Shown: in pieces, positions 41,268-49,846 of the stretch
Position numbering within the stretch: the first letter of the stretch is position 1
Layout of the letters: the number at the start of each line of letters is the position of its first letter
Assembly: GCA_963834515.1 (NCBI GenBank)
Contig: CAWICB010000005.1
Location: forward strand, 248,001-312,000
From: RYN-230 sp963834515
GTDB lineage: Bacteria > Actinomycetota > Actinomycetes > Streptosporangiales > Streptosporangiaceae
Direction of reading: 5' to 3'
DNA length: 64,000 bases
The notes under the pieces: model-generated
What the model was told of the DNA's origin: nothing
The model's database searches: none
What the model saw: only the letters and a program-made list of their open reading frames with translations
Program-made: the position numbers and the translations under genes

Positions 41268-42107
41268 ATGCCCAGCGTGCTGCCGATCGGTGACTTCTCC
41301 CGGGCGACCCACCTGAGCGTCAAGACGCTGCGCTACTACCACCGGGTCGGGCTGCTGGAGCCGGCCGACGTGGATCCGCACACCGGCTACCGCCGGTACA
41401 CCACGGCCCAGATCCCGGTGGCCCAGGTCATCCGGCGGTTCCGGGACCTGGACATGCCGGTCGATGAGGTCCGGCAGGTGCTGGCCGCACCGGACGTCGC
41501 GGCGCGCAACGAGCTCATCGCGGCCCACCTGGACCGCCTGGAGGACGGCCTGGCCCGCACCCAGACCGCGGTCGCGTCCCTGCGTGACCTGCTGGCCCAC
41601 CCGTCGCCCAGTGAGCCCGCGGGCATCAGCCGCCGCCGGGTCCCGGCCACCCCGGCCGCCGCGATCCGCGACGTGGTGGACATGGCCGACATCCAGACCT
41701 GGTTCCCGGGCGCGCTCGGCGAGCTGCACGCCACCCTGGACGCCCAGAACCTGGCCGCCGACGGGCCCAGCGGCGGCATCTACGCCACCGACCTGTTCGC
41801 CCACGACCAGGGTGAGGCCGTCATCTTCGTGCCGTGCCGCACGCCGGTGCGGCCGGTCGGCCGGGTGGTGCCGCTGACCGTGCCGCCCGCCGAGCTGGCC
41901 ACGATCACCCACCACGGGCCGCACACCGACATCGACCGGGCCTACGGCTCGCTGGCCAGCTACGTCACCCAGCACGCGCTGGCCGTGGACGGCCCGGTCC
42001 GCGAGTACTACCTCACCGGCCGGCACAACACCGCCGACCCGGCCCAGTGGCGGACCGAGATCGGCTGGCCGGTCTTCCACACCGGCCCCGGCCCGCGGGA
42101 CGGCTGA
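41268..42107 (+). CDS. MerR-family regulator with GyrI-like effector domain
   Basis: A 279-residue regulator. N-terminal MerR HTH (IGDFSRATHLSVKTLRYYHRVGLLEPADVDPHTGYRRYT), coiled coil (LIAAHLDRLEDGLARTQTAVASLRDLL), then a GyrI/BmrR-like ligand-binding domain (FVPCRTPVRPVGRVVPLTVPPAELATITHHGPHTDIDRAYGSLASYV; REYYLTG). Likely a multidrug-type sensor. The start at 41,268 follows its own MerR-type promoter by only a few bases, implying a very short leader. Confidence 0.88.
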   Translation: MPSVLPIGDFSRATHLSVKTLRYYHRVGLLEPADVDPHTGYRRYTTAQIPVAQVIRRFRDLDMPVDEVRQVLAAPDVAARNELIAAHLDRLEDGLARTQTAVASLRDLLAHPSPSEPAGISRRRVPATPAAAIRDVVDMADIQTWFPGALGELHATLDAQNLAADGPSGGIYATDLFAHDQGEAVIFVPCRTPVRPVGRVVPLTVPPAELATITHHGPHTDIDRAYGSLASYVTQHALAVDGPVREYYLTGRHNTADPAQWRTEIGWPVFHTGPGPRDG

Positions 42108-42307
42108 CCCGCGCCCGGCCGCTGGGCCGCGGGTGCGCGGGACGAGGCCGGCTACCGGGCGCTGCTCGGGGCGGCCGGGTTCCAGCAACTGACCAGGACC
42201 AGGCGGGGCTGGACCCGGACCCCGGGCGGGTGAGCGGCTGGCCGGCGGGGGGTGCCGTACCGTATGTGACGGTCTGGTCATTGGCAGGCAGACAGGTGGT
42301 GGGTGAG

Positions 42308-42904
42308 ATGGTGACTGGCCTGTACCGGGATCTGCTGACCGCAGTCGCCGCCTCCGCGGCATCGCTGACCGGGCTGCTGTTCGTGGCGATATCGGTGGCC
42401 CCGCGGCCGTCCCGGGGCGGGCCCCGGGGCGTGATCCAGCAGGTCCGCGCGGCCGCCTCGCTGCTGGCCTTCAGCAACGCGCTGATCGTGTCGCTGTTCG
42501 GCCTGGTGCCCGGCAACAACATCGGCTACCCGGCCCTGGTGCTGGGCATCAGCGGCGTGCTGTTCACCGTCGGCGGGCTGCGCTCCATCTGGGGCGACCG
42601 GGCGGCCCGCCGCCGGATCCCGGGCCAGCTCGGGCTGATCGGGCTGCTGCTGGCCACGTTCGGCCTCGAGCTGGTGGCCGGGCTCATCGTGGTCCGGCAC
42701 GGCCGCGACACCGGCGCGCTGGAGGTCATCTGCAACGTGCTGGTCGCGTCCCTGATCATCGGTGTGGCCCGGGCCTGGGAACTGGTCGGCGCGCGGGACA
42801 CCAGCATCCTGTCCTCGATCGCCGCGCTGGCCGGCCACGAGCGCACGCTGACCGGCTCGTACCCGCCACCGGCCGGCGAGGAGGGCCCGGCCGGCTCAGA
42901 CTGA
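42308..42904 (+). CDS. Integral membrane protein, unknown function
   Basis: A 198-residue protein with about five hydrophobic segments (LLTAVAASAASLTGLLFVAISV; AASLLAFSNALIVSLFGLVPG; IGYPALVLGISGVLFTVGGL; LGLIGLLLATFGLELVAGLIVV; EVICNVLVASLIIGVARAWEL). Similar small membrane proteins are widespread in actinobacteria without a known role. ATG 42,308 was chosen because coding character begins there; the frame upstream is a shadow of the MerR gene. Confidence 0.65.
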   Translation: MVTGLYRDLLTAVAASAASLTGLLFVAISVAPRPSRGGPRGVIQQVRAAASLLAFSNALIVSLFGLVPGNNIGYPALVLGISGVLFTVGGLRSIWGDRAARRRIPGQLGLIGLLLATFGLELVAGLIVVRHGRDTGALEVICNVLVASLIIGVARAWELVGARDTSILSSIAALAGHERTLTGSYPPPAGEEGPAGSD

Positions 42905-43120
42905 GCAGGCTGGGCCGGCCCGGCCAGGCCGCGGCTGCCTTACGCTGGGCCGGCCGGCCCAGCCCAGCTGGCCGGGCAGCTCCGGCCCGGCGGGAGCCGG
43001 AATGAAAACTCTCAGCAACCGCCTGCGCGGGCGGTAAGCGGTGGCCGGCGCCGTGTCGTAACCGGGGGTGAGTGCCGCGGGACCCTGGTGACAGATGGTC
43101 AGAACCAGCAAGTTGACCGA
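42905..43120. other. Gene-free stretch
   Basis: GC-rich DNA without coding character or repeat, up to the DosR-like box. Confidence 0.5.
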
Positions 43121-43140
43121 AATGGGACCTTAGGCCCTGT
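43121..43140. promoter_or_regulatory. DosR/DevR-like box
   Basis: The core GGGACCTTAGGCCC matches 12 of 14 central positions of the DosR consensus (GGGACTWWAGTCCC); the outer positions do not match. It lies in a 432-bp gene-free region. Confidence 0.45.
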
Positions 43141-43268
43141 CCATAACCAGGGAAATCTGGTGAACTAGTACGCGATGGCTACGGGCCGGGCGGGGGTTCC
43201 CGGCATCGGTGGCCCACTCGGGGGGCGGAGAGCCCTGTGTGCCCGGCTGGGGAGGCGCACAGGGCTCT
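43141..43268 (+). ncRNA. Candidate small RNA between the DosR-like box and a hairpin
   Basis: No good open frame lies between the box and the hairpin at 43,229-43,268; a transcript starting just after the box would be roughly 100-120 nt. M. tuberculosis has at least one DosR-controlled sRNA, but no sequence homology is claimed here. Purely positional inference. Confidence 0.25.
43229..43268. terminator. Hairpin terminator
   Basis: Arms AGAGCCCTGTGTGC and GCGCACAGGGCTCT (13 of 14 pairs plus one wobble), 12-nt loop. It lies 69 nt past the end of the minus-strand CBS gene and could also end a plus-strand transcript. Confidence 0.7.
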
Positions 43269-43336
43269 CATCCGTCTCGGTCACATGCGGTAATCACCCG
43301 CCGTGTCACTGACTGTGATCACCGGGGCGGCCTGGC

Positions 43337-43750
43337 TCAGGCCGGGGCGGTGGCCCGGGCGCTCACCACCGGCGTGCCGGCGTCGGACCAGACCCGCACG
43401 ATGTCGCGCATCGACAGCAGCCCGGTGACCTCCTGCCCGTCCACCACCACGAGGTGCCGGAACCCGGACCGCACCATCGTGTCGGCAGCCTGCTGCAGGG
43501 TCCAGTCCGGCGCCGCGAACACCACGTCCAGCGTGCGGTGCTGGGCGACCAGTTCGGTATCCGGGTCCTGGCCGGCGCCGATCGAGTCCAGGATGTCGCG
43601 TTCGGTCAGAATGCCAATTCCGGCGTGCTGATCGTCGATCACCACGGCCGCGCCGACCCGGCGGGCGGACATCAGCCGGGCCGCCTCGCGCAGCGTGTGC
43701 GCGGGCCCGATCGTGAGCACCACCGTGGTCATGCCATCCCGCACCTTCAC
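43337..43750 (-). CDS. CBS-pair protein (Hrp1-like)
   Basis: A 137-residue protein of two CBS motifs: VRDGMTTVVLTIGPAHTLREAARLMSARRVGAAVVIDD and LDVVFAAPDWTLQQAADTMVRSGFRHLVVVDGQEVTGLLSMRDIVRVW. Size and layout resemble the hypoxia-response protein 1 class. The DosR-like box lies downstream of its 3' end, not at its promoter, so regulation by that box is not supported. Confidence 0.88.
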   Translation of the reverse strand: MKVRDGMTTVVLTIGPAHTLREAARLMSARRVGAAVVIDDQHAGIGILTERDILDSIGAGQDPDTELVAQHRTLDVVFAAPDWTLQQAADTMVRSGFRHLVVVDGQEVTGLLSMRDIVRVWSDAGTPVVSARATAPA

Positions 43751-43997
43751 GATCGATCACTCCCTGGCCAGGTCGGAAGCGCCACCACCGTCCCGTGGGC
43801 TGCGTGCGGGCCGGCGGTGGCGCCTCGTGCGGACATCACGCGCTTGTGCCTTTGTGACGGGTACTGAATTCCAGCATCCGCGCAACCTGACCCGGGGGCA
43901 AGGTCCTGGCCGCACTCAGTTCTCGGGTCGTTGGGCGTCCTATAAGTGCAGGTTGAAGGCCCGCCAGGCAGCCGCCGGCGGCTCCTGCGGGTACCGG

Positions 43998-44795
43998 TCA
44001 GCGGTCCGCGGGCTCGCCACCCAGCGCGCTGAGCACGGACTGGTGCAGCCGCCCGTTGCTGCACACCACGCTGCCGCCCTCCGGGCTGGCCCGGCCGTGC
44101 AGGTCGGTGAACACGCCGCCGGCTTCCTCCACGATGACCTGCAGCGCGGCGATGTCCCACAGCGACACCTCAGGCTCGGCGGAGAAGTCCACCGCGCCCT
44201 CGGCCACCAGGACATGCGACCAGAAGTCGCCGTAGGCCCGGGTCCGCCAGGCTGACTGGGCCAGGTCCAGGAAGCCGTCCAGCATGCCCCGCTCGGCCCA
44301 GCCGCCCATCCCGGAATACGAGAACGAGGCGTCCTCGACCCGGGCCACGTCGGACACCCGGCAGCGGGACGCCTTGGTCAGGCCGCGCCCGGTCCACGCG
44401 CCGGTCCCGGTGGCCGCCCACCACCGGCGGCCGAGCACCGGCGCGGACACCACGCCGGTGACCACCTTGTCCCCGTCCATCAGGCCGATCAGGGTGGCCC
44501 AGACCGGGACCCCGCGGACATAGTTCTTGGTCCCGTCGATCGGGTCGATGACCCAGCACCGTGGCCCGCCGCCGTCCCGGCCGAACTCCTCGCCCAGCAC
44601 GGCGTCGCGCGGCCGGGACCGGCGCAGCACATGCCGCAGCACTTCCTCGGCCGCCTTGTCCGCGTCGGTGACCGGCGTCAGGTCAGGTTTGGCCTCCACG
44701 TGCAGGTCCAGGGCCCGGAAGCGGCGCGTGGTGATGTCGTCGGCCGCGTCGGCGAGGACGTGGGCGAAACGCAGGTCATCGTCGTATCCCGCCAT
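43998..44795 (-). CDS. hisN: Inositol-monophosphatase-family histidinol-phosphatase
   Basis: A 265-residue Mg-dependent phosphatase. Metal-binding motifs: VLGEEFG, CWVIDPIDGTKNYVRGVPVWATLIGL and SLWDIAALQVIVEEAGG. In Corynebacterium and Streptomyces the HisN-type member of this family is the histidinol-phosphate phosphatase; the position beside rsgA and aroA is conserved for it in many actinobacteria. Substrate by homology only; inositol or other sugar phosphates remain possible. Confidence 0.78.
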   Translation of the reverse strand: MAGYDDDLRFAHVLADAADDITTRRFRALDLHVEAKPDLTPVTDADKAAEEVLRHVLRRSRPRDAVLGEEFGRDGGGPRCWVIDPIDGTKNYVRGVPVWATLIGLMDGDKVVTGVVSAPVLGRRWWAATGTGAWTGRGLTKASRCRVSDVARVEDASFSYSGMGGWAERGMLDGFLDLAQSAWRTRAYGDFWSHVLVAEGAVDFSAEPEVSLWDIAALQVIVEEAGGVFTDLHGRASPEGGSVVCSNGRLHQSVLSALGGEPADR

Positions 44796-44849
44796 GCCGC
44801 GAAACGCTAGCGGATCAGCGCCGTCCCGGCCATGGCCACGGGTGGACGG

Positions 44850-45779
44850 CTACTCCAGGGCCGGGTCCGGCGGCGCCGGCAGGCCCGGGCTGTCGTCGTC
44901 CTCCCGGCTGCGCAGCAGGCGGCGCAGCGAGTCCAGCCGCGTCACCAGTCGGCGGTCCCCGCCCTGGTCGCGGACCCAGTCGTCGAGCGCGCAGTCCGGC
45001 TCCAGATGGGTGCAGCCGCGCGGGCAGGCCAGCGCGCCCGGGGCCAGGTCGGGGAAGGCCCGCACCACCCGCTCCGGGGATACGTGGGCCAGGCCGAACC
45101 CGCGCAGCCCGGGGGTATCGATGAGCCAGCCCCCGCCGGGCGGCGGCAGCGGCAGCGCGACCGCGGACGAGGACGTGTGGCGCCCTCGACCGGTCACTGG
45201 GTTGACCGCGCCGACGGCCCGGTCCGCGCCCGGGATGAGCGCGTTGACCAGGGTGGACTTGCCGACCCCGGAGTGCCCCACCAGGACGCTGACCCGGCCC
45301 GCCAGGGCGTCCCGCAGTGGGTCGAGGCGGCCCGGGGTGAGCGGCTGGCCGAGCACCAGGTGCGGGATGCCGAGCGGCCCGTACACGTCGAGGATCGGGC
45401 TGGCCGGGGCCAGGTCGGACTTGGTCAGCACCAGCAGCGGGCCGAGCCCGGCGTCGAACGCGGCGACCAGGAACCGGTCGATCAGCCGGGGCCGGGGCGG
45501 CGGGTCGGCCAGCGCGGTGACGATGGCCAGCTGGTCGGCGTTGGCCACGATGACGCGCTCCACCGGGTCGGTGTCGTCGGCCGAGCGGCGCAGCACCGAC
45601 TTCCGCGGCTCGACCCGGACGATCCGGGCCAGCGTGCCCGGCGCGCCGGAGATGTCCCCGGCCAGCGCGACCTGGTCGCCCACCACCACACTGCGCCGCC
45701 CCAGCTCGCGGGCCCGCATCGCGGTCACCGCCCGGTGGCCGATCAGGCAGCCGTACCGGCCCCGGTCCACCGAGGCCAC
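44850..45779 (-). CDS. rsgA: Ribosome small subunit-dependent GTPase A
   Basis: A circularly permuted GTPase that aids 30S maturation. OB-fold (ASVDRGRYGCLIGHRAVTAMRAREL), G4 LTKSDL, G1 LVGHSGVGKSTLVNAL, G2/G3 region GRGRHTSSSAVALPLPPPGGGWLIDTPGLRGF, and a C-terminal zinc site (CPRGCTHLEPDCAL). With GTG 45,779 the protein has 309 residues and lacks about 40 N-terminal residues found in homologues. The frame is open upstream with matching sequence (LDEDDVRVRP..; RPAHEDAAEAF) to about 45,898, overlapping the aroA stop, but without ATG or GTG there. A rare start codon or an indel is possible. Confidence 0.88.
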   Translation of the reverse strand: MASVDRGRYGCLIGHRAVTAMRARELGRRSVVVGDQVALAGDISGAPGTLARIVRVEPRKSVLRRSADDTDPVERVIVANADQLAIVTALADPPPRPRLIDRFLVAAFDAGLGPLLVLTKSDLAPASPILDVYGPLGIPHLVLGQPLTPGRLDPLRDALAGRVSVLVGHSGVGKSTLVNALIPGADRAVGAVNPVTGRGRHTSSSAVALPLPPPGGGWLIDTPGLRGFGLAHVSPERVVRAFPDLAPGALACPRGCTHLEPDCALDDWVRDQGGDRRLVTRLDSLRRLLRSREDDDSPGLPAPPDPALE

Positions 45780-45895
45780 GAACGCCTCGGCCGCGTCCTC
45801 GTGGGCGGGCCGCCGCCGGGTCCGCGGCCGGGTGCCGCGTGCCGGGCGGACCCGGACGTCATCCTCGTCCAGGTCCGCGTGCGACGGCCGCCGGT

Positions 45896-47248
45896 TCAGG
45901 GAGCCTGCCCCAGCATCGCCGCCCAGGCGGCGGGGAACTCAGGGAACGTCTTGCCGACCGCCCCCGGGCCGGCCACCACCAGGCCCGGCACGGCCAGGCC
46001 GAGCACGGCGGCCGCCATCACCAGCCGGTGATCGTCGTAGGTGGCGAACGGCCGGGCCGCGCGCAGCGGGCGGGGCCTGATCTCCAGCCCGTCCGGCAGC
46101 TCGGTCACCGCCCCGCCCAGCGCGTTGATCTCGGTGGCCAGCGCGCCGAGCCGGTCGGTCTCCTGCAGCCGCTGGTGGCCGATGCCGGTGAGCACCGACG
46201 GCGAGTCGGCCAGCGCGGCCAGGACCCCCACCGTCAGCATGATCTCGCTGCAGTCGGCCAGGTCGGCGGTGAGGCCGCGGATCCGGCCGGTGCCGGTCAC
46301 GGTCAGCCCGTCCGGGCCAGCCACGGCGCGCGCGCCCAGCCGGGTGAACACGTCCAGGATCTGGCTGGCCGGCTGGGTGGTCACCGCGGGCCAGTCCATG
46401 ATCGTCACACTTCCGCCGGTGACCAGCGCCGCGGCCAGGAACGGGGCGGAATTCACCACATCAGGCTGAACGCCGAACGCGTGGCGGCTGAGCGCGCCTG
46501 GGTGCACGAACCAGGTGTCCGTGAGGCCGGCTCCGCCGGCCGCCGAGCTCGTCTCCACCGTGGCCCCGGCGTCGCGGAGCATCTGCACGGTCATCGCGAT
46601 GTGCGGGGCCGACGGGGCGCGCGGCCCGCGGTGCCGGACCTCGAGGCCCTTCTCGTAGCGGGGCGCGGCCAGCAGCAGCCCGGACACGAGCTGGGAGGAC
46701 GCGGACGCATCCACGGTGACCGCACCGCCAGGCAGCGAGCCGGCGCCGTGCACGGTGAACGGGATGGCACCCCGGCCGCCGTCGTCGATCACGGCGCCCA
46801 GCTCACGCAGGGCGGTGATGATCGTGCCGACCGGGCGCTGCGCGGCCCGCGGGTCGCCGTGGAACCGGACCGCCACCCGGGCCAGCGCCGCGGCCGGGGG
46901 CACGAAACGCATCACCGTGCCGGCGTTGCCCACGTCGATCCGGGTGTCGTGGCTGGCCCAGCCGGGTGTGACCGCCCAGGCGCCGGGGCCGGTGGTGTCC
47001 ACCCGGGCGCCGAGCGCGCGCAGCGCGCCGGCCATCAGCAGCGTGTCCCTGGCCCGCAGCGGGTGGCGCACCTCGGCCGGCCCGGCGGCCAGCGCGGCCA
47101 GCACCAGCGCCCGGTTGGTCATGGATTTGGAGCCGGGCAGCCGGACCCGGGCCCGGACCGGGCCGGTGGCCCGCGGGGCGGCCCAGACCGGTGCCGGCGC
47201 CACGGCCGGGCCGGGCTCGCCGTCCGCGTCCTGCTGCGGGGGTTCCAT
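45896..47248 (-). CDS. aroA: 3-phosphoshikimate 1-carboxyvinyltransferase (EPSP synthase)
   Basis: A 450-residue EPSP synthase of the shikimate pathway. Motifs: RLPGSKSMTNRALVLAALA, DVGNAGTVMRFVPP, DASASSQLVSGLLLAA, QPDVVNSAPFLAAA and GHQRLQETDRLGALATEINALGG, DDHRLVMAAAVLGL. The N-terminal 25 residues are a short acidic/Pro-rich leader. It is upstream of and probably co-transcribed with rsgA and hisN. The divergent gene is the SRAP protein, an order shared with M. tuberculosis Rv3226c-Rv3228. Confidence 0.95.
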   Translation of the reverse strand: MEPPQQDADGEPGPAVAPAPVWAAPRATGPVRARVRLPGSKSMTNRALVLAALAAGPAEVRHPLRARDTLLMAGALRALGARVDTTGPGAWAVTPGWASHDTRIDVGNAGTVMRFVPPAAALARVAVRFHGDPRAAQRPVGTIITALRELGAVIDDGGRGAIPFTVHGAGSLPGGAVTVDASASSQLVSGLLLAAPRYEKGLEVRHRGPRAPSAPHIAMTVQMLRDAGATVETSSAAGGAGLTDTWFVHPGALSRHAFGVQPDVVNSAPFLAAALVTGGSVTIMDWPAVTTQPASQILDVFTRLGARAVAGPDGLTVTGTGRIRGLTADLADCSEIMLTVGVLAALADSPSVLTGIGHQRLQETDRLGALATEINALGGAVTELPDGLEIRPRPLRAARPFATYDDHRLVMAAAVLGLAVPGLVVAGPGAVGKTFPEFPAAWAAMLGQAP

Positions 47249-47485
47249 GCTGTGAGCGTAATGCGTAGCCTGGCCCGGCCGCCCCCGAGTGATCCGGCCG
47301 AAGCAGGGAAAGAATCAGCGGACCCGGCGCAGGTGAACGGCGGTCGGCGGCGCTGCGGCCCGGGTGGACACGCGGTGCAGGTTTGGTAAACCAGATTTGT
47401 GGTTAAGAATCGCCACATTCTGTGCTTCGCCGGTCCCGGCTGGCCCGGGAACTGACGCCTGGCTGGCAGCGGACGGGAGAATCTG
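47249..47485. other. Divergent promoter region aroA / SRAP
   Basis: 237 bp; GTTTGGTAAACCAGATTTGTGGTTAAG-type AT-richer DNA near 47,385-47,410 probably holds promoters. No gene. Confidence 0.45.
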
Positions 47486-48297
47486 ATGTGCGGTCGTTTC
47501 GCGTCGGCGCGCAAGCGCCAGGAACTCCTCGAGGAGTTCAGCGTGCAGCGCGACCGTGTCGGGGAGGACCTGCGGCCGGACTACAACGTGGCCCCGACCA
47601 AGCCGGTGTACGCCGTGCTGAACCGCCGGCCCAGGGAGCCCGCTGAGGGCGAGCCGGGCCGGCGGGCGGTGCCGATGGCGAGGCGGCCGAGCGCGAGCTG
47701 CGCGTGGTCCGCTGGGGCCTGGTGCCGTCCTGGGCCAAGGACATCTCGATCGGCAGCCGGCTGATCAACGCCCGGGCGGAGACGGTGGCCGTCAAGCCCG
47801 CGTTCCGCCGGGCGTTCGCCCGGCACCGGTGCCTGCTCCCGGCCGACGGCTACTACGAGTGGGAGAAGACCGGGGACCCGGCCAAGCCGCAGAAGCAGCC
47901 GTTCTACATCCACCGCGCGGACGGCGGGGTGCTGGCTTTCGCCGGCCTGTACGAGCTGTGGCGGGACAAGAGCGTGCCTGACGACGATCCGCGGGCCTGG
48001 CTGTGGTCGGCCACCATCATCACCACCCGGGCCGAGGACGAGATCGGCCAGATCCACGACCGGATGCCGATGGTGATCGAGCCGTCCCGCTGGGCGGACT
48101 GGCTCGATCCGGCGGCCACCAGTGGCGAGGCGCTGCACGGCCTGCTGGCACCGGCCGCGGTGGCCCACCTGACGTCATATCCCGTCTCAACGGAGGTCAA
48201 TTCGGTACGGCATAACGGGCCGGCGCTCCTCGAGCCGCTGGCCGGCACGGCGTGGCCCGGCGGCGCTTCCCGCGGCGCCCCCGACGCGCTGTTCTGA
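47486..48297 (+). pseudogene. SRAP-domain (YedK/HMCES-type) protein, interrupted by a one-base frameshift
   Basis: SRAP proteins use Cys2 to crosslink abasic sites in single-stranded DNA. The N-terminal part (MCGRFASARKRQELLEEF; LRPDYNVAPTKPVYAVL) reads in one frame to about 47,650; the rest (VVRWGLVPSWAKDISIGSRLINARAETVAVKPAFRRAF; PADGYYEWEKTG; IHDRMPMVI) is in another frame ending at 48,297. One missing base within a G/C-rich stretch at about 47,647-47,680 explains it. All catalytic residues (Cys2, Asn, Glu, His) are present, so this may be a sequencing error rather than a dead gene. Confidence 0.85.
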
Positions 48298-48371
48298 GGC
48301 CCCACAGCGCGGCCCGGCCCCGACGGGCCGTTCCGCTGCGCCGCCGGTGCCCTGACCAGCAGGGAGGACTA

Positions 48372-48716
48372 ATGCAGACGATCGTCGTACGCAAGCGCCT
48401 GGAAGAGGCCTGCGCGCAGCTGGACAAGTCGATCGCGGTGCTGCGCAGCGAGCAGCCGGCCGCCCGCCCGGACTTCCCCCAGGACGAGATCGACGCCGGG
48501 ACCAGCCTGGCCGAGGGCGACCGGACCCAGGCCATCCTGGCCTCGGCCATGTCGCAGCGCGGCGAGATCCTGGCCGCGCTGGGCCGGATCCAGGACGGCA
48601 GCTACGGGATGTGCGCCGACTGCGGGCGGCCGATTCCGGACGGACGGCTCGAAGCGCGCCCGGAGGCGGCCCGCTGCGTGGCCTGCCAGTCCAAGCGGGA
48701 CCGGCTGCGCCGCTAG
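48372..48716 (+). CDS. DksA/TraR C4-type zinc-finger protein
   Basis: A 114-residue protein: helical N-terminal region (VRKRLEEACAQLDKSIAVLRSEQ, DRTQAILASAMSQRGEILAALGRIQDG) and C-terminal Cys4 zinc finger (YGMCADCGRPIPDGRLEARPEAARCVACQ). DksA/TraR-like proteins enter the RNA polymerase secondary channel. ATG 48,372 follows AGGGAGGA. It is downstream of the SRAP gene on the same strand with a 74-nt gap. Confidence 0.88.
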   Translation: MQTIVVRKRLEEACAQLDKSIAVLRSEQPAARPDFPQDEIDAGTSLAEGDRTQAILASAMSQRGEILAALGRIQDGSYGMCADCGRPIPDGRLEARPEAARCVACQSKRDRLRR

Positions 48717-48800
48717 CCATCCGCGGCCCGGAGCCCATTGATCCCACTGGCCCTGTGAGTCACACCAGCACCGGCGCTGGGGCAGCCCGGGCGGTACCGG

Positions 48801-49571
48801 CTAGCCCGGCTTGCGGGCCGCGGCCAGCAGGTACATCCCGAACGATCCGCTGGCGCCGGACGCGGGGGCTGACTCCTCGCCGGCCGCCATCTCGGCCCGG
48901 ACCAGGCGCGTGATCGAGCCGGGTTCCTTGCGCAGCACGTGGTCGACCATGGACGGGGACAGCACGGTGCGCGGCCGGATCCAGCTGACCTCGAGCCCGG
49001 CCTCGGTAAGCAGGTCGCTGAGCTGATCCGGGCCGAAGCACCGGGTGATCCGGCCGTCCGGCCACGGGATCAGCACCACCTCGGCCTGCGGCAGGTCGCT
49101 CAGCTCGGCCCAGTGGTGCTGCTCGGCCAGGATCGACATGCCCAGGACGAGAGAGTCCACGCAAGCCAGCAACTGGCCGCCGGGCCGCAGCACCCGGCTG
49201 ATCTCGGCCGCCACGTCCTCGGCCATCAGGTGCGCGGACAGCGCCCCGTCCTCGGCGATCACTCCGTCCACGCTGCCGTCGGCCAGGAACGACAGCCGCC
49301 CGGGATCAGCGACCAGGGTAGTGACCCGGGAAGATGACCCGGTGGGCCCGGCGGGGAACTGGGGCAGCACCCGGATTACGGCGTATCCGGACGCGGCGGC
49401 CTGGCCGGCACCGGCCGATTGCGGGCCGGAGATGTCGAGCAGGACCCGTCCGCCACGGGGCAGCCAGGCCTGCAGCTGGGCCGCTGCCACGGCTCGCTGG
49501 AATCGCCAGTAGGCCGCGAGAGAGCCGGATCCGAGAACAGCGAGCGGGCTGGTCGTACTTGCCGCCACCAT
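48801..49571 (-). CDS. SAM-dependent methyltransferase-like protein
   Basis: About 256 residues from ATG 49,571 (GGATGGAG just upstream). The Rossmann-type pattern is GRVLLDISGPQSAGAG (motif I, degenerate), GSVDGVIAEDGALSAHLMAEDVAAEISRVLRPGGQLLACVDSL (motifs II-III), and C-terminal FGPDQLSDLLTEAGLEVSWIRPRTVL. It resembles type-11 methyltransferases, but motif I lacks the usual GxGxG, so activity is uncertain. Convergent with DksA-like gene and divergent from sigR. Confidence 0.7.
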   Translation of the reverse strand: MVAASTTSPLAVLGSGSLAAYWRFQRAVAAAQLQAWLPRGGRVLLDISGPQSAGAGQAAASGYAVIRVLPQFPAGPTGSSSRVTTLVADPGRLSFLADGSVDGVIAEDGALSAHLMAEDVAAEISRVLRPGGQLLACVDSLVLGMSILAEQHHWAELSDLPQAEVVLIPWPDGRITRCFGPDQLSDLLTEAGLEVSWIRPRTVLSPSMVDHVLRKEPGSITRLVRAEMAAGEESAPASGASGSFGMYLLAAARKPG

Positions 49572-49679
49572 GACTCCATCCAACGCGGGCGTTACCGCCG
49601 CGCAGTCCTTCACCTGAAATGTTCCCCGCCGCGGCCCCACCCTCACCTGACCTGAGGGTCAGGTCCCGGGTCCGGGGGC

Positions 49680-49705
49680 GGAATGAAGCCGTCAGGCGGC
49701 CTGTT
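49680..49705 (+). promoter_or_regulatory. SigR-type promoter
   Basis: GGAAT (49,680-49,684), exactly 18 nt, then GTT (49,703-49,705): the consensus for the redox sigma factor SigR/SigH. It lies 142 nt upstream of the sigR GTG start, consistent with autoregulation. Confidence 0.8.
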
Positions 49706-49846
49706 GCACAGGTCGTGCTTGTAGCCGACTGCGCGCCGCGCGCGAATCCACTTCTGCTCCCTCGCTTCGAGCCAGCCCGGCACGGGGATGTATCCTCCCG
49801 CGCATACGGTGCTGACCTTCGGCCGGCACAGGAGATGTCCGAGGGG

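Noticed and set aside
43897..43911. Second DosR-like box upstream of the CBS gene at 43,337
   Set aside because: The half-sites (GGGGC, GTCC) have the wrong spacing.
45839..47389. 516-residue open frame opposite aroA
   Set aside because: Shadow of aroA and the rsgA upstream region.
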